From: Veillonella caviae
GTDB lineage: Bacteria > Bacillota > Negativicutes > Veillonellales > Veillonellaceae
Reading direction: 5' to 3'
Assembly: GCF_003992125.1 (NCBI RefSeq)
Contig: NZ_RQUY01000011.1
Location: 1 to 64,000, forward strand
Length of the DNA: 64,000 bases
The first letter of the stretch is position 1, and each line of letters starts with the position of its first letter. Positions 43,468 to 53,648 of the stretch are shown here, one piece after another. The notes under the pieces were generated by a model that had not been told where the DNA came from, did no database searches, and saw only the letters and a list, made by a program, of their open reading frames with translations. The translations under genes and the position numbers were made by a program.

Positions 43468-44646
43468 ATGAAACAAACCATTTTAGATATGAATATAGAT
43501 AATAAACGCGTATTTGTGCGCGTCGATTTCAATGTGCCTATGAAAGACGGTGTCATCACAGATGACACTCGTATTCGAGGTGCATTAGAAACTATACAAT
43601 ATTTAGTAGACCACAATGCAAAGGTTATCTTAGCATCTCATTTTGGTCGCCCAAAAGGAGAACGTAAAGCAGATATGACATTAGCACCTTGTGCAGAACA
43701 TCTCTCTAAACTGCTTAACAAACCTGTAGCTTTCGTAGATGATTGCATTGGGGACACTGTTACTGCAGCAGTAGAAAAGCTACAAGGCGGCGATATTTTA
43801 ATGCTGGAAAATCTTCGGTACCATAATGAAGAAACTAAAAATGATCCTGACTTTGCAAAGGCTTTAGCAAGTTTAGCTGAGGTAGCCATCAATGACGCTT
43901 TCGGTGTATCTCATCGCAATGCAGCATCCGTTGTAGGTATTGCTGATTATATTCCTATGGGGGCAGGGTTCTTATTGAAAAAAGAAATCGAAGCCTTGGG
44001 GGCAGCCGTAAATCATCCGAAAAAACCTGTAGCAGCTATTATCGGTGGTGCAAAGGTTACTGATAAGATTTCTGTCATTTCCAATTTATTGCCAAAAGTA
44101 GATGTTATGATTATCGGCGGTGGTATGGCTAACGCCTTTATCAAAGCACAAGGTTGCAATATTGGCAGTTCTTTATTTGAACCAGGTCAAGAGCAAATCG
44201 CTACAGACCTCGTTATGGAAGCGCGTGTAGCAGGTACTCGCCTATTGACACCTATCGACGCTGTTGTGGCTGATGCTTTCAGCAATGATGCAAATACAAA
44301 AATTGTAGATGTAGAGCATATTGAAGATGGTTGGATGGTACTGGATATTGGACCTAAAACACGAGAACTATATATCGATGCATTGGCAAAAATGAAAACT
44401 ATCATTTGGAATGGTCCTATGGGTGTATTTGAAATGGATAGTTTCGCTGCTGGTACGAATGCCGTTGCAGAAGCGGTAGCGAATGCAGATGCTATGACCA
44501 TTGTTGGTGGTGGCGATTCCGTAGCTGCTATTGAAAAAAGTGGGTTAGCGGATAAAATCAGCCACATTTCTACAGGTGGTGGCGCATCTTTAGAATTCTT
44601 AGAAGGCAAAATTTTGCCAGGCATTGCTGCGTTAACTGAGGCATAA
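43468..44646 (+). CDS. pgk: Phosphoglycerate kinase
   Basis: A 392-residue two-lobed kinase. RVDFNVPMKDGVITDDTRI (about 18-36) is the family signature, with ASHFGRPKGE, LENLRYHNEE, NDAFGVSHR and the C-terminal nucleotide site GGGDSVAAIEKSG and STGGGASLEFLEG. The length is typical. It lies 16 bases after gapA and is followed by tpiA one base on. Confidence 0.98.
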   Translation: MKQTILDMNIDNKRVFVRVDFNVPMKDGVITDDTRIRGALETIQYLVDHNAKVILASHFGRPKGERKADMTLAPCAEHLSKLLNKPVAFVDDCIGDTVTAAVEKLQGGDILMLENLRYHNEETKNDPDFAKALASLAEVAINDAFGVSHRNAASVVGIADYIPMGAGFLLKKEIEALGAAVNHPKKPVAAIIGGAKVTDKISVISNLLPKVDVMIIGGGMANAFIKAQGCNIGSSLFEPGQEQIATDLVMEARVAGTRLLTPIDAVVADAFSNDANTKIVDVEHIEDGWMVLDIGPKTRELYIDALAKMKTIIWNGPMGVFEMDSFAAGTNAVAEAVANADAMTIVGGGDSVAAIEKSGLADKISHISTGGGASLEFLEGKILPGIAALTEA

Positions 44647-44647
44647 T

Positions 44648-45427
44648 ATGAGAAAACAAATTATTGCAGGAAACTGGAAGATGAATGGTACCATTGCATC
44701 TGGATCTATATTGATTGAAGCATTTAACAGTTTCTTAAGTGATAAAGAGTTGAATGTTGATGTTGTAGTATGCCCACCTTTTACAGCTCTTGAGAGGGCG
44801 GTGTGCTTAACGAGAGATAAGCATATCGAGGTAGGTGCACAAAATATGGATTATCATGATGCTGGTGCTTATACAGGTGAAGTTTCTCCGTTAATGTTGA
44901 ATGAAGTAGGTGTGACTTACGTTATTTTAGGCCATTCCGAACGGCGTGAATATTATGGTGAAATGGATAGTATGGTGAATGAAAAAATTAAAAGTGCTTT
45001 TCATCACAATATTCAGCCTATTGTCTGTGTTGGTGAAAGTTTGGCGCAATGGGAAGCTAATGAAACGATATCGTTTATCCACTCCCAATTAGATGGAGCC
45101 TTGAAAGATATCCCTGCAGAGCAAGCTTCTGAGCTCATCATTGCCTATGAACCTATTTGGGCCATTGGTACTGGTAGGACGGCTACTGCTGATCAAGCTG
45201 AAGAAGTATGTAAATCTATACGACAATATATTAATGAGTTATATAATGGAAACGTAGCTGATAAGGTGCGCATTCAATATGGCGGTAGTGTGAAAGCAGA
45301 TAATGCACTCAAAATTTTGAGTGAACCCAATATCGATGGTGCATTGGTTGGTGGCGCCTCCTTATTAGTAGACGATTTTACATCTATTATTATGGCAGCT
45401 CAAGAATTATCTGTTACTGAATCTTAA
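44648..45427 (+). CDS. tpiA: Triosephosphate isomerase
   Basis: A 259-residue TIM barrel. GNWKMNG (about 8-14) has the catalytic Lys, LGHSERREYYGE contains the electrophilic His, AYEPIWAIGTGRTAT (about 165-179) contains the catalytic Glu and the flexible loop, and YGGSVKADNA plus GALVGGASL form the phosphate site. It starts one base after the pgk stop, implying coupling. Confidence 0.98.
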   Translation: MRKQIIAGNWKMNGTIASGSILIEAFNSFLSDKELNVDVVVCPPFTALERAVCLTRDKHIEVGAQNMDYHDAGAYTGEVSPLMLNEVGVTYVILGHSERREYYGEMDSMVNEKIKSAFHHNIQPIVCVGESLAQWEANETISFIHSQLDGALKDIPAEQASELIIAYEPIWAIGTGRTATADQAEEVCKSIRQYINELYNGNVADKVRIQYGGSVKADNALKILSEPNIDGALVGGASLLVDDFTSIIMAAQELSVTES

Positions 45428-45454
45428 ACATAAATTGTGTATTGAGGTAGTACA

Positions 45455-46978
45455 ATGGCAAAATTACAGGCCCCTGTTATGCTCGTTATTTTAGATGGCT
45501 TTGGCATGGGGGATACATTAGATACAACAAATGCTGTAGTCCAGGCAAAACCAGAATTTTTTAATTCTCTATGGGATAAGTACCCACATACAACACTACA
45601 AGCATCAGGTATGTCGGTAGGTTTGCCAGAGGGACAGATGGGCAATTCAGAAGTAGGTCATTTGAACCTTGGTTCCGGACGCATTGTATATCAAGATTTA
45701 ACACGCATTACAAAAGATGTGGAAAATGGTGATTTTTATAAACGTCCTGTTATGCAAGAGCTATATGCTCATGCTAAACAAAGTCGTTTACAAATTATCG
45801 GCCTCGTGTCTGATGGTAATGTGCATTGCTCATTAGAACATATCAAAGCAGTTATCAGTGGTGCTAAAGGGTTAGGAATTCAAGAGGTATATGTACATGC
45901 TTTACTTGATGGCCGAGATGTGCCTCCACAATGTGCACAAACCTATTTAGAGGATTTAGAATCCTACATGCAGCACATCGGTTGTGGGAAGATTGCTACT
46001 GTAAGTGGTCGTTATTATGGTATGGATCGAGATAATCGATGGGACCGAGAACAATTGGCTTATGATGCTATCGTTTGTGGTAAAGGGGAAGTGGCGGATA
46101 CGGCTTGTCAAGCTGTAAAACAATCCTATGATAAGAATATTACCGATGAATTTGTAGTACCTACGGTGATTGATAAAATGGGTTGTATTACAAATGGCGA
46201 TGCCGTAGTCTTCTGTAATTTTAGACCGGATAGGGGTAGAGAACTTACCAAAGCATTAGTTCAACCCGAATTCGATGGATTTGAACGAGAGCTTCTCGAT
46301 ATTTACATGGCAACTATGACAAAATATGAAGATGGGTTGCCTGTTCATATTGTGTATGAAAAGGATACACTACCATCTACTTTGGGAGAAGTACTAAGTG
46401 TTGGTGGATATCGTCAGTTGCGTATTGCGGAAACGGAAAAATATGCTCATGTAACGTATTTTTTCAATGGTGGTAAAGAGGTACCTTTTGATGGGGAAGA
46501 CCGCATTTTAGTGCCATCTCCAGCGGTGGCAACTTATGATTTACAGCCTGAAATGAGTGCTCCAGAGGTAACAGATAAGGTAGTAGATGCTATTCATAGT
46601 AAACAGTATGATGTGATAATTTTAAATTATGCAAACCCTGATATGGTGGGGCATACAGGCAATTTTGAAGCTGCTGTAAAAGCTATTAAATCAGTAGATG
46701 CCGGATTAGCTCGCATTACTGAGGCTATTTTATCTGTAGGCGGACAATTATTAATTACTGCAGACCATGGTAATGCAGAAGTTATGGTTAATCATAAAAC
46801 AGGTAAGGCCCATACGGCACATACCACAAATCTTGTGCCGCTCATTTTAGTAAGTGATACTCATGGTGATATTCATTTACGAGAAGGCAAATTATGCGAT
46901 ATAGCACCTACCATATTGGCATTGGCTGGTATTGCGCAGCCTAGCGATATGAGTGGGGAAAATTTAATTGTTAACTAA
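45455..46978 (+). CDS. gpmI: 2,3-bisphosphoglycerate-independent phosphoglycerate mutase
   Basis: A 507-residue manganese-dependent mutase of the alkaline phosphatase superfamily. VILDGFGMGD (about 11-20), the phosphoserine loop MGNSEVGHLNLG (about 60-71), HALLDGRDVPP, SGRYYGMDRDNRWDR, NFRPDRGREL and the metal-binding LITADHGNAEVM plus KAHTAHTTNLVP are all in place. The length matches the family. Confidence 0.97.
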   Translation: MAKLQAPVMLVILDGFGMGDTLDTTNAVVQAKPEFFNSLWDKYPHTTLQASGMSVGLPEGQMGNSEVGHLNLGSGRIVYQDLTRITKDVENGDFYKRPVMQELYAHAKQSRLQIIGLVSDGNVHCSLEHIKAVISGAKGLGIQEVYVHALLDGRDVPPQCAQTYLEDLESYMQHIGCGKIATVSGRYYGMDRDNRWDREQLAYDAIVCGKGEVADTACQAVKQSYDKNITDEFVVPTVIDKMGCITNGDAVVFCNFRPDRGRELTKALVQPEFDGFERELLDIYMATMTKYEDGLPVHIVYEKDTLPSTLGEVLSVGGYRQLRIAETEKYAHVTYFFNGGKEVPFDGEDRILVPSPAVATYDLQPEMSAPEVTDKVVDAIHSKQYDVIILNYANPDMVGHTGNFEAAVKAIKSVDAGLARITEAILSVGGQLLITADHGNAEVMVNHKTGKAHTAHTTNLVPLILVSDTHGDIHLREGKLCDIAPTILALAGIAQPSDMSGENLIVN

Positions 46979-46985
46979 TATATGA

Positions 46986-48278
<1,293 letters not shown>

Positions 48279-48403
48279 TCATGCAGGCATAGGGAGTATA
48301 GATGTTATATCTGCAGCCCTATATTGTTAGATGAACTCTTATAATGTCATATATATTGGTATTATAGGTTATTTTATAGATTCCTTATAAAAACATATAA
48401 ACT

Positions 48404-48446
48404 AAAAGACCTAGTAATGGCGTATTGCTCTTACTAGGTCTTTTTT
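48404..48446 (+). terminator. Terminator of the glycolytic operon
   Basis: A perfect 14-bp stem (48404-48417 with 48431-48444) with a 13-nt loop and T-run. Confidence 0.88.
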
Positions 48447-48490
48447 GTATTCAATACAATCTCTTTGATTATGATACACGAATTGTGGAA

Positions 48491-48519
48491 TTTACTTTCA
48501 TAAAGAGGAATTATAGAAT
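48491..48519 (+). promoter_or_regulatory. Pilus operon promoter
   Basis: TTTACT (48491-48496), 17 bp, TAGAAT (48514-48519), about 70 bases upstream of the first pilus ATPase. Confidence 0.45.
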
Positions 48520-48587
48520 TCATGGAGAAATATACAGCGCAATAAACGAAGGTGATCTATTAATATACCGCAAGGTTGGAGGTGACC

Positions 48588-49601
48588 ATGTATGTAGATA
48601 TTACACTAGATGAAATTATTGAGTATGCTATGGAAGCTCATAGTAGTGATATTCATTTCGACCCTATGGAAGATGGTATTCATGTTAGATTGCGATTAGA
48701 TGGATTATTGCAAGATTATATGACTATTGGTGGAGCTGATGCAGATTTGTTAACGAATCGAATTAAGGTATTCAGTGGAATGGATATTAGTGAAAAGCGA
48801 CTGCCACAAGATGGCCGTTGGGATTGGTGTGGCAAGCAGTATGCAGGCACTATGCGCGTATCAAGTTTACCTAGTTTATATGGTGAAACTATAGTTTGTC
48901 GACTTATGGGGAATGCAGGGGTTCATAAAACATTAAGAGAATTGGGGATGCCTGCAGAATTGGAGTGTCGTATAGAGCAGTTATTAAATAGACCGTATGG
49001 TCTGATTGTGATTTGTGGACCTACTGGTAGTGGTAAAACATCTACTTTATACGCTATGCTCAGGCTGTTACACAGGAAGGAAACTAAGCTTATTTGCTTA
49101 GAAGATCCTGTAGAATCACCTATAGAGGGGGCTATTCAAATTGGTATTAATGAGAAAATTGGATTTACTTTTTCTAAAGGATTACGTGCTGTATTGAGAC
49201 AGGATCCAGATTCTATTATGATTGGTGAAATTCGAGATAATGAAACAGCCCAATTAGCTGTAAAAGCAGCTTTAACAGGACATAGAGTACTGACGACTGT
49301 GCATACGAATACAGCCATAGGCGTAGTGAGTCGACTTATAGATATGGGGGTAGAACCTTATTTGTTACGAGCTACGCTTATTGGATCTTTATCGCAGCGC
49401 CTCGTACGTCGATTAGTAAATAGTGGTCAGTATAAAGGTCGTATGGGTTTGTTTGAATATTTAGAAATTCCTACTACTGCAATGGATTGGAATTGCATAG
49501 ATGATTATGTGGTAGTTACCTTACAAGAGTCTGCTAAACAAGCTATAGAAGCTGGCTATACATCTAATGAGGAGGTGCGTCGTGCAGGAATTTTCTATTG
49601 A
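48588..49601 (+). CDS. Type IV pilus/competence assembly ATPase (GspE/PilB/ComGA type)
   Basis: A 337-residue secretion ATPase that would power pilin polymerisation. N2 domain: HSSDIHFDPMEDGIHVRLRLDG (about 18-39). Walker A is GPTGSGKT at 144-151, the Asp box CLEDPVES lies near 174-181, and Walker B/His box are LRQDPDSIMIGEIRD and VHTNTA. The N-terminal N1 domain of PilB and the four-cysteine zinc motif near the C-terminus are both missing, so it resembles the short ComGA of Gram-positive competence systems. ATG 48588 lies behind GGAGGTG. It overlaps the next ATPase gene by about 20 bases. Confidence 0.88.
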   Translation: MYVDITLDEIIEYAMEAHSSDIHFDPMEDGIHVRLRLDGLLQDYMTIGGADADLLTNRIKVFSGMDISEKRLPQDGRWDWCGKQYAGTMRVSSLPSLYGETIVCRLMGNAGVHKTLRELGMPAELECRIEQLLNRPYGLIVICGPTGSGKTSTLYAMLRLLHRKETKLICLEDPVESPIEGAIQIGINEKIGFTFSKGLRAVLRQDPDSIMIGEIRDNETAQLAVKAALTGHRVLTTVHTNTAIGVVSRLIDMGVEPYLLRATLIGSLSQRLVRRLVNSGQYKGRMGLFEYLEIPTTAMDWNCIDDYVVVTLQESAKQAIEAGYTSNEEVRRAGIFY

Positions 49602-50589
49602 ATCTATATTGATACTCGCTAAGGAACAAGAGGCTACAGATATACATTTAGAATTGAATAAACCCATTTTTCTGCGCGTTGCTAAGGGCCTTGAATCTAT
49701 AGATATAGAATGTACGCAAGAAATCATTGATGATATTTTAAAACGATGTCATATTACGTCAATCATGTGGCATTCTATTGATGAAGCTTTTACTTGCCAG
49801 GGCATACGTGTGCGAACCCATATGTACAAAGCTAATCATAGTATTTGTGGTACATTGCGTTTGTTATGTCATAAGCAATTAGGATTAGAGGATACAGATG
49901 AAGGGGATTTATTAAAAAAGATATGTTCCTATCATGATGGATTAGTCCTCGTTACAGGACCTACTGGCAGTGGCAAATCATTTACCCTCGCTTGTTGTAT
50001 TGAGTTCATCAATGAAACTATGAATAAGCATATTATTACTTTAGAGGATCCTATTGAATATGAGTTTACATCGTGCCGCTCATTAATTCATCAACGGCAG
50101 TTAGGTATTGATATGGTCTCTATGGCATGTGGTATACGAGATTCATTGAGAGAAGATCCAGATGTTATTATGGTCGGTGAGTTACGGGATAGAGAAACAT
50201 TAGAGGCTGCTTTACATGCTGCGGAAACAGGCCATCTTGTATTGGCTACTATGCATACGCAACGTGCTGTTATGGCCGTGCAACGTATGATTTCATTACT
50301 TTCAGGTGATCAACAAGATGAAGTGCGCAGTCAGATTTCACAAGTATTGCGGGCCGTTATATGTCAACGTTTATTGCGCTGGGAACATGAATTTATCACT
50401 ATACGAGATATTTTAATAAATACCAATGCGGTAGCTAATTTAATTAGAAATCGTAAAGAACCTCAAATTCCGTCAATTCAAGAAACTCAGGTTCCTATGC
50501 AAACTTTAGAAATGGCTGTACGAGATATTAAATCCCAATATGGGACACAGCGAATATTGCATGAGTTACTTGATCAACAATTGTCATAA
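49582..50589 (+). CDS. PilT-like retraction ATPase
   Basis: A 335-residue ATPase of the PilT branch. Walker A is GPTGSGKS at 126-133, the Asp box is TLEDPIEYEF, the Walker B region is LREDPDVIMVGELRD, and the His box is MHTQRA. The C-terminal VANLIRNRKEPQIPSI segment corresponds to the AIRNLIRE retraction motif of PilT. GTG 49582 has GAGGAGGT upstream and overlaps the previous gene's end, so it is coupled. Presence of both an extension and a retraction ATPase argues for a dynamic retractile pilus and against a simple pseudopilus. Confidence 0.87.
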   Translation: MQEFSIESILILAKEQEATDIHLELNKPIFLRVAKGLESIDIECTQEIIDDILKRCHITSIMWHSIDEAFTCQGIRVRTHMYKANHSICGTLRLLCHKQLGLEDTDEGDLLKKICSYHDGLVLVTGPTGSGKSFTLACCIEFINETMNKHIITLEDPIEYEFTSCRSLIHQRQLGIDMVSMACGIRDSLREDPDVIMVGELRDRETLEAALHAAETGHLVLATMHTQRAVMAVQRMISLLSGDQQDEVRSQISQVLRAVICQRLLRWEHEFITIRDILINTNAVANLIRNRKEPQIPSIQETQVPMQTLEMAVRDIKSQYGTQRILHELLDQQLS

Positions 50590-50623
50590 TAATAGTTGTT
50601 CTTTTTAGAGAGATGGAGCCTTT

Positions 50624-51793
50624 ATGAAAGCCTATCACTACATTGTCATAACAAAAGAAAAGGTAAAAAAACAAGGTTTATTATGGGCTGATTCAGAAGA
50701 TGAAATTAAAACAAAATTAAAATTAGAAGGTTATACTATATGTAATATTACTGTTTCAGAAGAGAAACAGACAGCATGGACTTATAAGGCTATATCAGAT
50801 GTATCACAACAACTAGGTTTATTGTTGTCGTCTGGTATACCGTTGCGAAGAGCATTGACGTTGATGGATGAACAGAATAGTAATCCTGCGTATCGGTTTC
50901 TATATGAAGGAATCCAACGAGGACAAAGTTTATCACAAACATTTTATCAACTTGGATTTCCGGTTATCGCTGTAGCTTTACTGGAGGCTGGTGAAGCAGC
51001 TGGTACATTAGGAGAAACATTACAGTATATTGCAAATTATTATGAACATGAACGGCAATGGAAGCAAAAAATTATTAGTGCTATTTCTTATCCTTCATTT
51101 CTATTGTTATTGATGAATGTATTTTTTCTCGTAACCTTGTTATTTATTATTCCGTCTTTTAGTCGTGTATTTGCTACCATGCACGTGGAGCTACCGTGGA
51201 TGACACGAGGACTATTTGTATTAGGACAGTCTTTACGAGAACATCCATTTATATATATTGGAGTTCACATTTTGATTGTTATCTGTACTGTCATAGGGGT
51301 TAATAACCAACGAATTCAGATGAGCATACACAAGCGTTTATGGAAATTGGCTCACCGTAATACGCCACTGACAGCTCTGTATTATACCAATGTATTAGCT
51401 GTATGGGCTTTGCTCTTAGATTCGGGAATCTCTATTATACCTATGATGAAGATGACTAAAGAAGTGTGGAGAAATCGATATGGTCGTATTTGTAGTGAAC
51501 GGGTGGTAACTATGCTAGAAGCTGGTCATTCTTTTGGACATAGTATAGAGGCTTGCTCCATAGGGAATCCTTTTATATGGCAAATGGTCGCTGTTGGTGA
51601 AGAAAGTGGAGAATTAGTTGCCATGTTGCGTCACTGTAGTAAATACTATGATTCGTTACTAAACCAATATATAACTCGCCTAGAAAGGTTGATGGAACCT
51701 ATTCTACTATCCATTATGGGCATTGGCATAGCCATTCTCGTGGTATCTGTCATGTATCCTTTATTTACGTCTATTTCATCTCTTAGTTATTAA
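50624..51793 (+). CDS. Type IV pilus platform protein (PilC/GspF family)
   Basis: A 389-residue polytopic inner-membrane protein that couples the ATPases to the growing pilus. Two T2SSF repeats are seen: about 65-185 (SQQLGLLLSSGIPLRRAL, LEAGEAAGTLGETL) and about 265-385 (LAVWALLLDSGISIIPMM, VGEESGELVAMLRH). Membrane segments lie near residues 160-185, 207-227 and 360-382. The N-terminal 60 residues form the ARM-like cytoplasmic part. It starts 34 bases after the PilT-like gene. Confidence 0.92.
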   Translation: MKAYHYIVITKEKVKKQGLLWADSEDEIKTKLKLEGYTICNITVSEEKQTAWTYKAISDVSQQLGLLLSSGIPLRRALTLMDEQNSNPAYRFLYEGIQRGQSLSQTFYQLGFPVIAVALLEAGEAAGTLGETLQYIANYYEHERQWKQKIISAISYPSFLLLLMNVFFLVTLLFIIPSFSRVFATMHVELPWMTRGLFVLGQSLREHPFIYIGVHILIVICTVIGVNNQRIQMSIHKRLWKLAHRNTPLTALYYTNVLAVWALLLDSGISIIPMMKMTKEVWRNRYGRICSERVVTMLEAGHSFGHSIEACSIGNPFIWQMVAVGEESGELVAMLRHCSKYYDSLLNQYITRLERLMEPILLSIMGIGIAILVVSVMYPLFTSISSLSY

Positions 51794-51809
51794 TAAAAGG
51801 AGAGTCATT

Positions 51810-52238
51810 ATGAAGTCCTACATAACTATTTTTGCTAATCTGCGCCAATCTATTTTGCGTTATGTACAATACCGATTGAGTATCCATCGGTTACAACAAC
51901 GTAGGGAAGGTGGATTTACATTAGTAGAACTTATGGTTGTAGTTGCGGTTATTGCTATATTAGCAGCTATTGCGATGCCTCAATTTATGTCTGCTGCTGA
52001 CAAAGCAAAGCAGGCGAAGGAATTAGCAGATATTCAAATTATTCGAAACGCGACACAACTCTATATGATTGACAAGAGTTTAGATACACCACCTACTGTG
52101 GAAACATTATATAAAGAAGGGTATTTAACAGAACATGTTAAGAATGCTAAAGGGAAGGATTATGTTATCAGTTATGAACAAGTAGATGGTAATACTGGAA
52201 AATCGGTAGTGGTTACTTCTCCAGGTGCCACACAATAA
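51810..52238 (+). CDS. Type IV prepilin (major pilin candidate) with long leader
   Basis: A 142-residue class III signal protein. The prepilin peptidase site is REGG|FTLVELMVVVAVIAILAAIA, with cleavage after Gly35 and Glu at +5 of the mature protein, then about 20 hydrophobic residues. The mature part is about 107 residues with no disulphide cysteines and looks like ComGC/GspG-type pilins. The leader is unusually long (35 residues, Arg/Gln-rich), against 6-15 in most type IVa pilins. The ATG at 51810 follows AAAGGAG; no later start with a good site lies before the GG. As the best-conserved pilin here it is the main-subunit candidate. Confidence 0.88.
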   Translation: MKSYITIFANLRQSILRYVQYRLSIHRLQQRREGGFTLVELMVVVAVIAILAAIAMPQFMSAADKAKQAKELADIQIIRNATQLYMIDKSLDTPPTVETLYKEGYLTEHVKNAKGKDYVISYEQVDGNTGKSVVVTSPGATQ

Positions 52239-52248
52239 GGTGTAGTGT

Positions 52249-52797
52249 ATGAAAGGGATCAAATTACTTTTGTTTCTATGCACGTGTTGTATATCGCTCT
52301 TTGTTCCTCTTATTTATAAATCGTATAGTTTATTAGAAATATTGTGTATAAGCTTCTTTTCTCTGGTGCTTGTAACCGGTGCTACCATTGATATGCAGTA
52401 TTTTATATTACCCAATGAAGGGGCTATTGGATTAGCTATTATAGGCTATTTATATACTGTTATTACTCATCATGTATATATCGACACATGTATACAGGTA
52501 TTAGTAGTAGCGATTATATCCATCTGTTTGCGATATATCAGTCATAATGGTTTTGGTTGGGGCGATGTTAAATGGTTCTGTGCCATTTCTATATGGTTTA
52601 CGCCAGTGCAAATGATTGTAATGATATATATATCTGTTCTCACGGCTTGTCTCTATCTCGCCTTTATGAAAACTATCAATCGTCCTATTGAAAGATATAT
52701 ACCATTTGGTCCCTTTCTTGCTTTTGGTGCGTGGCAAGGTTTACATTTTTCTATGTTTTGGGAGGATATATATTGGCTTATCATAACTTCCATATAG
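52249..52797 (+). CDS. Minimal prepilin peptidase (A24 family)
   Basis: A 182-residue polytopic aspartic protease that cleaves prepilin leaders. The two catalytic Asp are in VTGATIDMQYFILPNEG (about residue 47) and FGWGDVKWF (GxGD, about residue 105), and the C-terminal IPFGPFLAFG motif is present. The N-terminal cytoplasmic domain of PilD/ComC with the cysteine zinc site and methylase activity is absent, so only cleavage is expected, unless methylation is supplied elsewhere. Its location within the pilin cluster makes the local prepilins its substrates. It overlaps the next gene by 25 bases. Confidence 0.85.
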   Translation: MKGIKLLLFLCTCCISLFVPLIYKSYSLLEILCISFFSLVLVTGATIDMQYFILPNEGAIGLAIIGYLYTVITHHVYIDTCIQVLVVAIISICLRYISHNGFGWGDVKWFCAISIWFTPVQMIVMIYISVLTACLYLAFMKTINRPIERYIPFGPFLAFGAWQGLHFSMFWEDIYWLIITSI

Positions 52798-53237
52798 GTA
52801 ATAAAGATGGATATATATTGGTAGAATGGCTAATTGCATTGTCTCTTATCATAATTATTGCCTTAATGGGGACTATGATATGTAAGCCGATTACTTCATC
52901 TACAGAATTAAATCTATGTACACAAGAAGTAGTATATACAATAAAAAAAGTTCAACTATGGTCTATGTTAGGTCATCGTAATGAACGCATGAGTCAAGGA
53001 GAGTTTATTTTAAAAAAATCTTCCTATGTAATTAGAGAAGGATATGGAGGGGTATATGAAGAACATGTATTGCCATCTAATATTGAAAGTATGCATATAA
53101 TGAAGCGTGTATATTTTTCTGCTTATGGATTGCCTTATGATGGAACCGAATTTATATTACAAGATACGAGGACTGGTGCAAAAAATCGAATATGGATTTC
53201 TGTTCAAACAGGCCGTATACGATGGGAACAGATGTAA
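52773..53237 (+). CDS. Minor prepilin (pseudopilin), Glu+5 type
   Basis: A 154-residue prepilin-like protein. NKDG|YILVEWLIALSLIIIIAL shows a peptidase site after Gly13, Glu at +5 and a hydrophobic helix, then a polar C-terminal domain rich in beta strands (GHRNERMSQGEFILKKSSYVIREG). It resembles GspH/ComGD minor pilins. The start is inferred as TTG 52773, preceded by GGGAGGATATATA and lying inside the prepilin peptidase gene; a longer frame upstream would give no sensible leader. Confidence 0.72.
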   Translation: MAYHNFHIGNKDGYILVEWLIALSLIIIIALMGTMICKPITSSTELNLCTQEVVYTIKKVQLWSMLGHRNERMSQGEFILKKSSYVIREGYGGVYEEHVLPSNIESMHIMKRVYFSAYGLPYDGTEFILQDTRTGAKNRIWISVQTGRIRWEQM

Positions 53238-53637
53238 AAACACAACACTAAACTTTAGTAAGGCTAGTATATCGGGTTTTTTATATGGCGATGCCATAAT
53301 AGGGGCGACCATTGTGTTGATTATACTACCTGTTATGTTACAGATATTCTTTTTGTCTACACAAAATCTTGAAATGTCCTACCATCGAGATCAAATTGAA
53401 CAAGATGTGGTAGCTTTTATTGAGGAAGGTAAATCTGCTTATGATTCTGGGAATATGCCGAAAGTAGGTGTAGCAAAAAGTCATTTTAGTTCTTCTACTA
53501 CATCGACAGAATATATACTCACAGAAGAACCTATCGAAGTTAATGGTATATTCATTAGTCGATATACTGTGCAAGCTGTTGAATTTGGGAAAACAGTATA
53601 TGAAGTATCTACGTATTTAGGGGCGCCCTTAGAGTGA
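53176..53637 (+). CDS. Minor prepilin-like protein with Asp at +5 (start uncertain)
   Basis: A prepilin-like protein of about 153 residues. ISG|FLYGDAIIGATIVLIILPVML fits a prepilin cleavage site and helix, but position +5 is Asp where Glu is usual. The soluble part is short and polar. The start is unclear: the frame is open back to 53107, overlapping the previous gene. GTG 53176 behind CGAGGA would give a 30-plus-residue leader similar in length to that of the major pilin. Other starts are possible. Confidence 0.55.
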   Translation: MQKIEYGFLFKQAVYDGNRCKNTTLNFSKASISGFLYGDAIIGATIVLIILPVMLQIFFLSTQNLEMSYHRDQIEQDVVAFIEEGKSAYDSGNMPKVGVAKSHFSSSTTSTEYILTEEPIEVNGIFISRYTVQAVEFGKTVYEVSTYLGAPLE

Positions 53638-53648
53638 GGTTATTGTAA

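Larger units (their letters stand above)
48279..48587. other. Intergenic region between eno and the pilus operon
   Basis: The stretch holds an intrinsic terminator and a promoter but no gene. Near 48290-48330 there is also a weak stem (ATAGGG with CCCTAT). A 62-codon frame over the promoter at 48425 has no ribosome binding site or conserved features and is not called. Confidence 0.6.

Noticed and set aside
48425-48613. 62-residue open frame before the pilus operon
   Set aside because: It covers a terminator and promoter, has no ribosome binding site and overlaps the pilus ATPase start.
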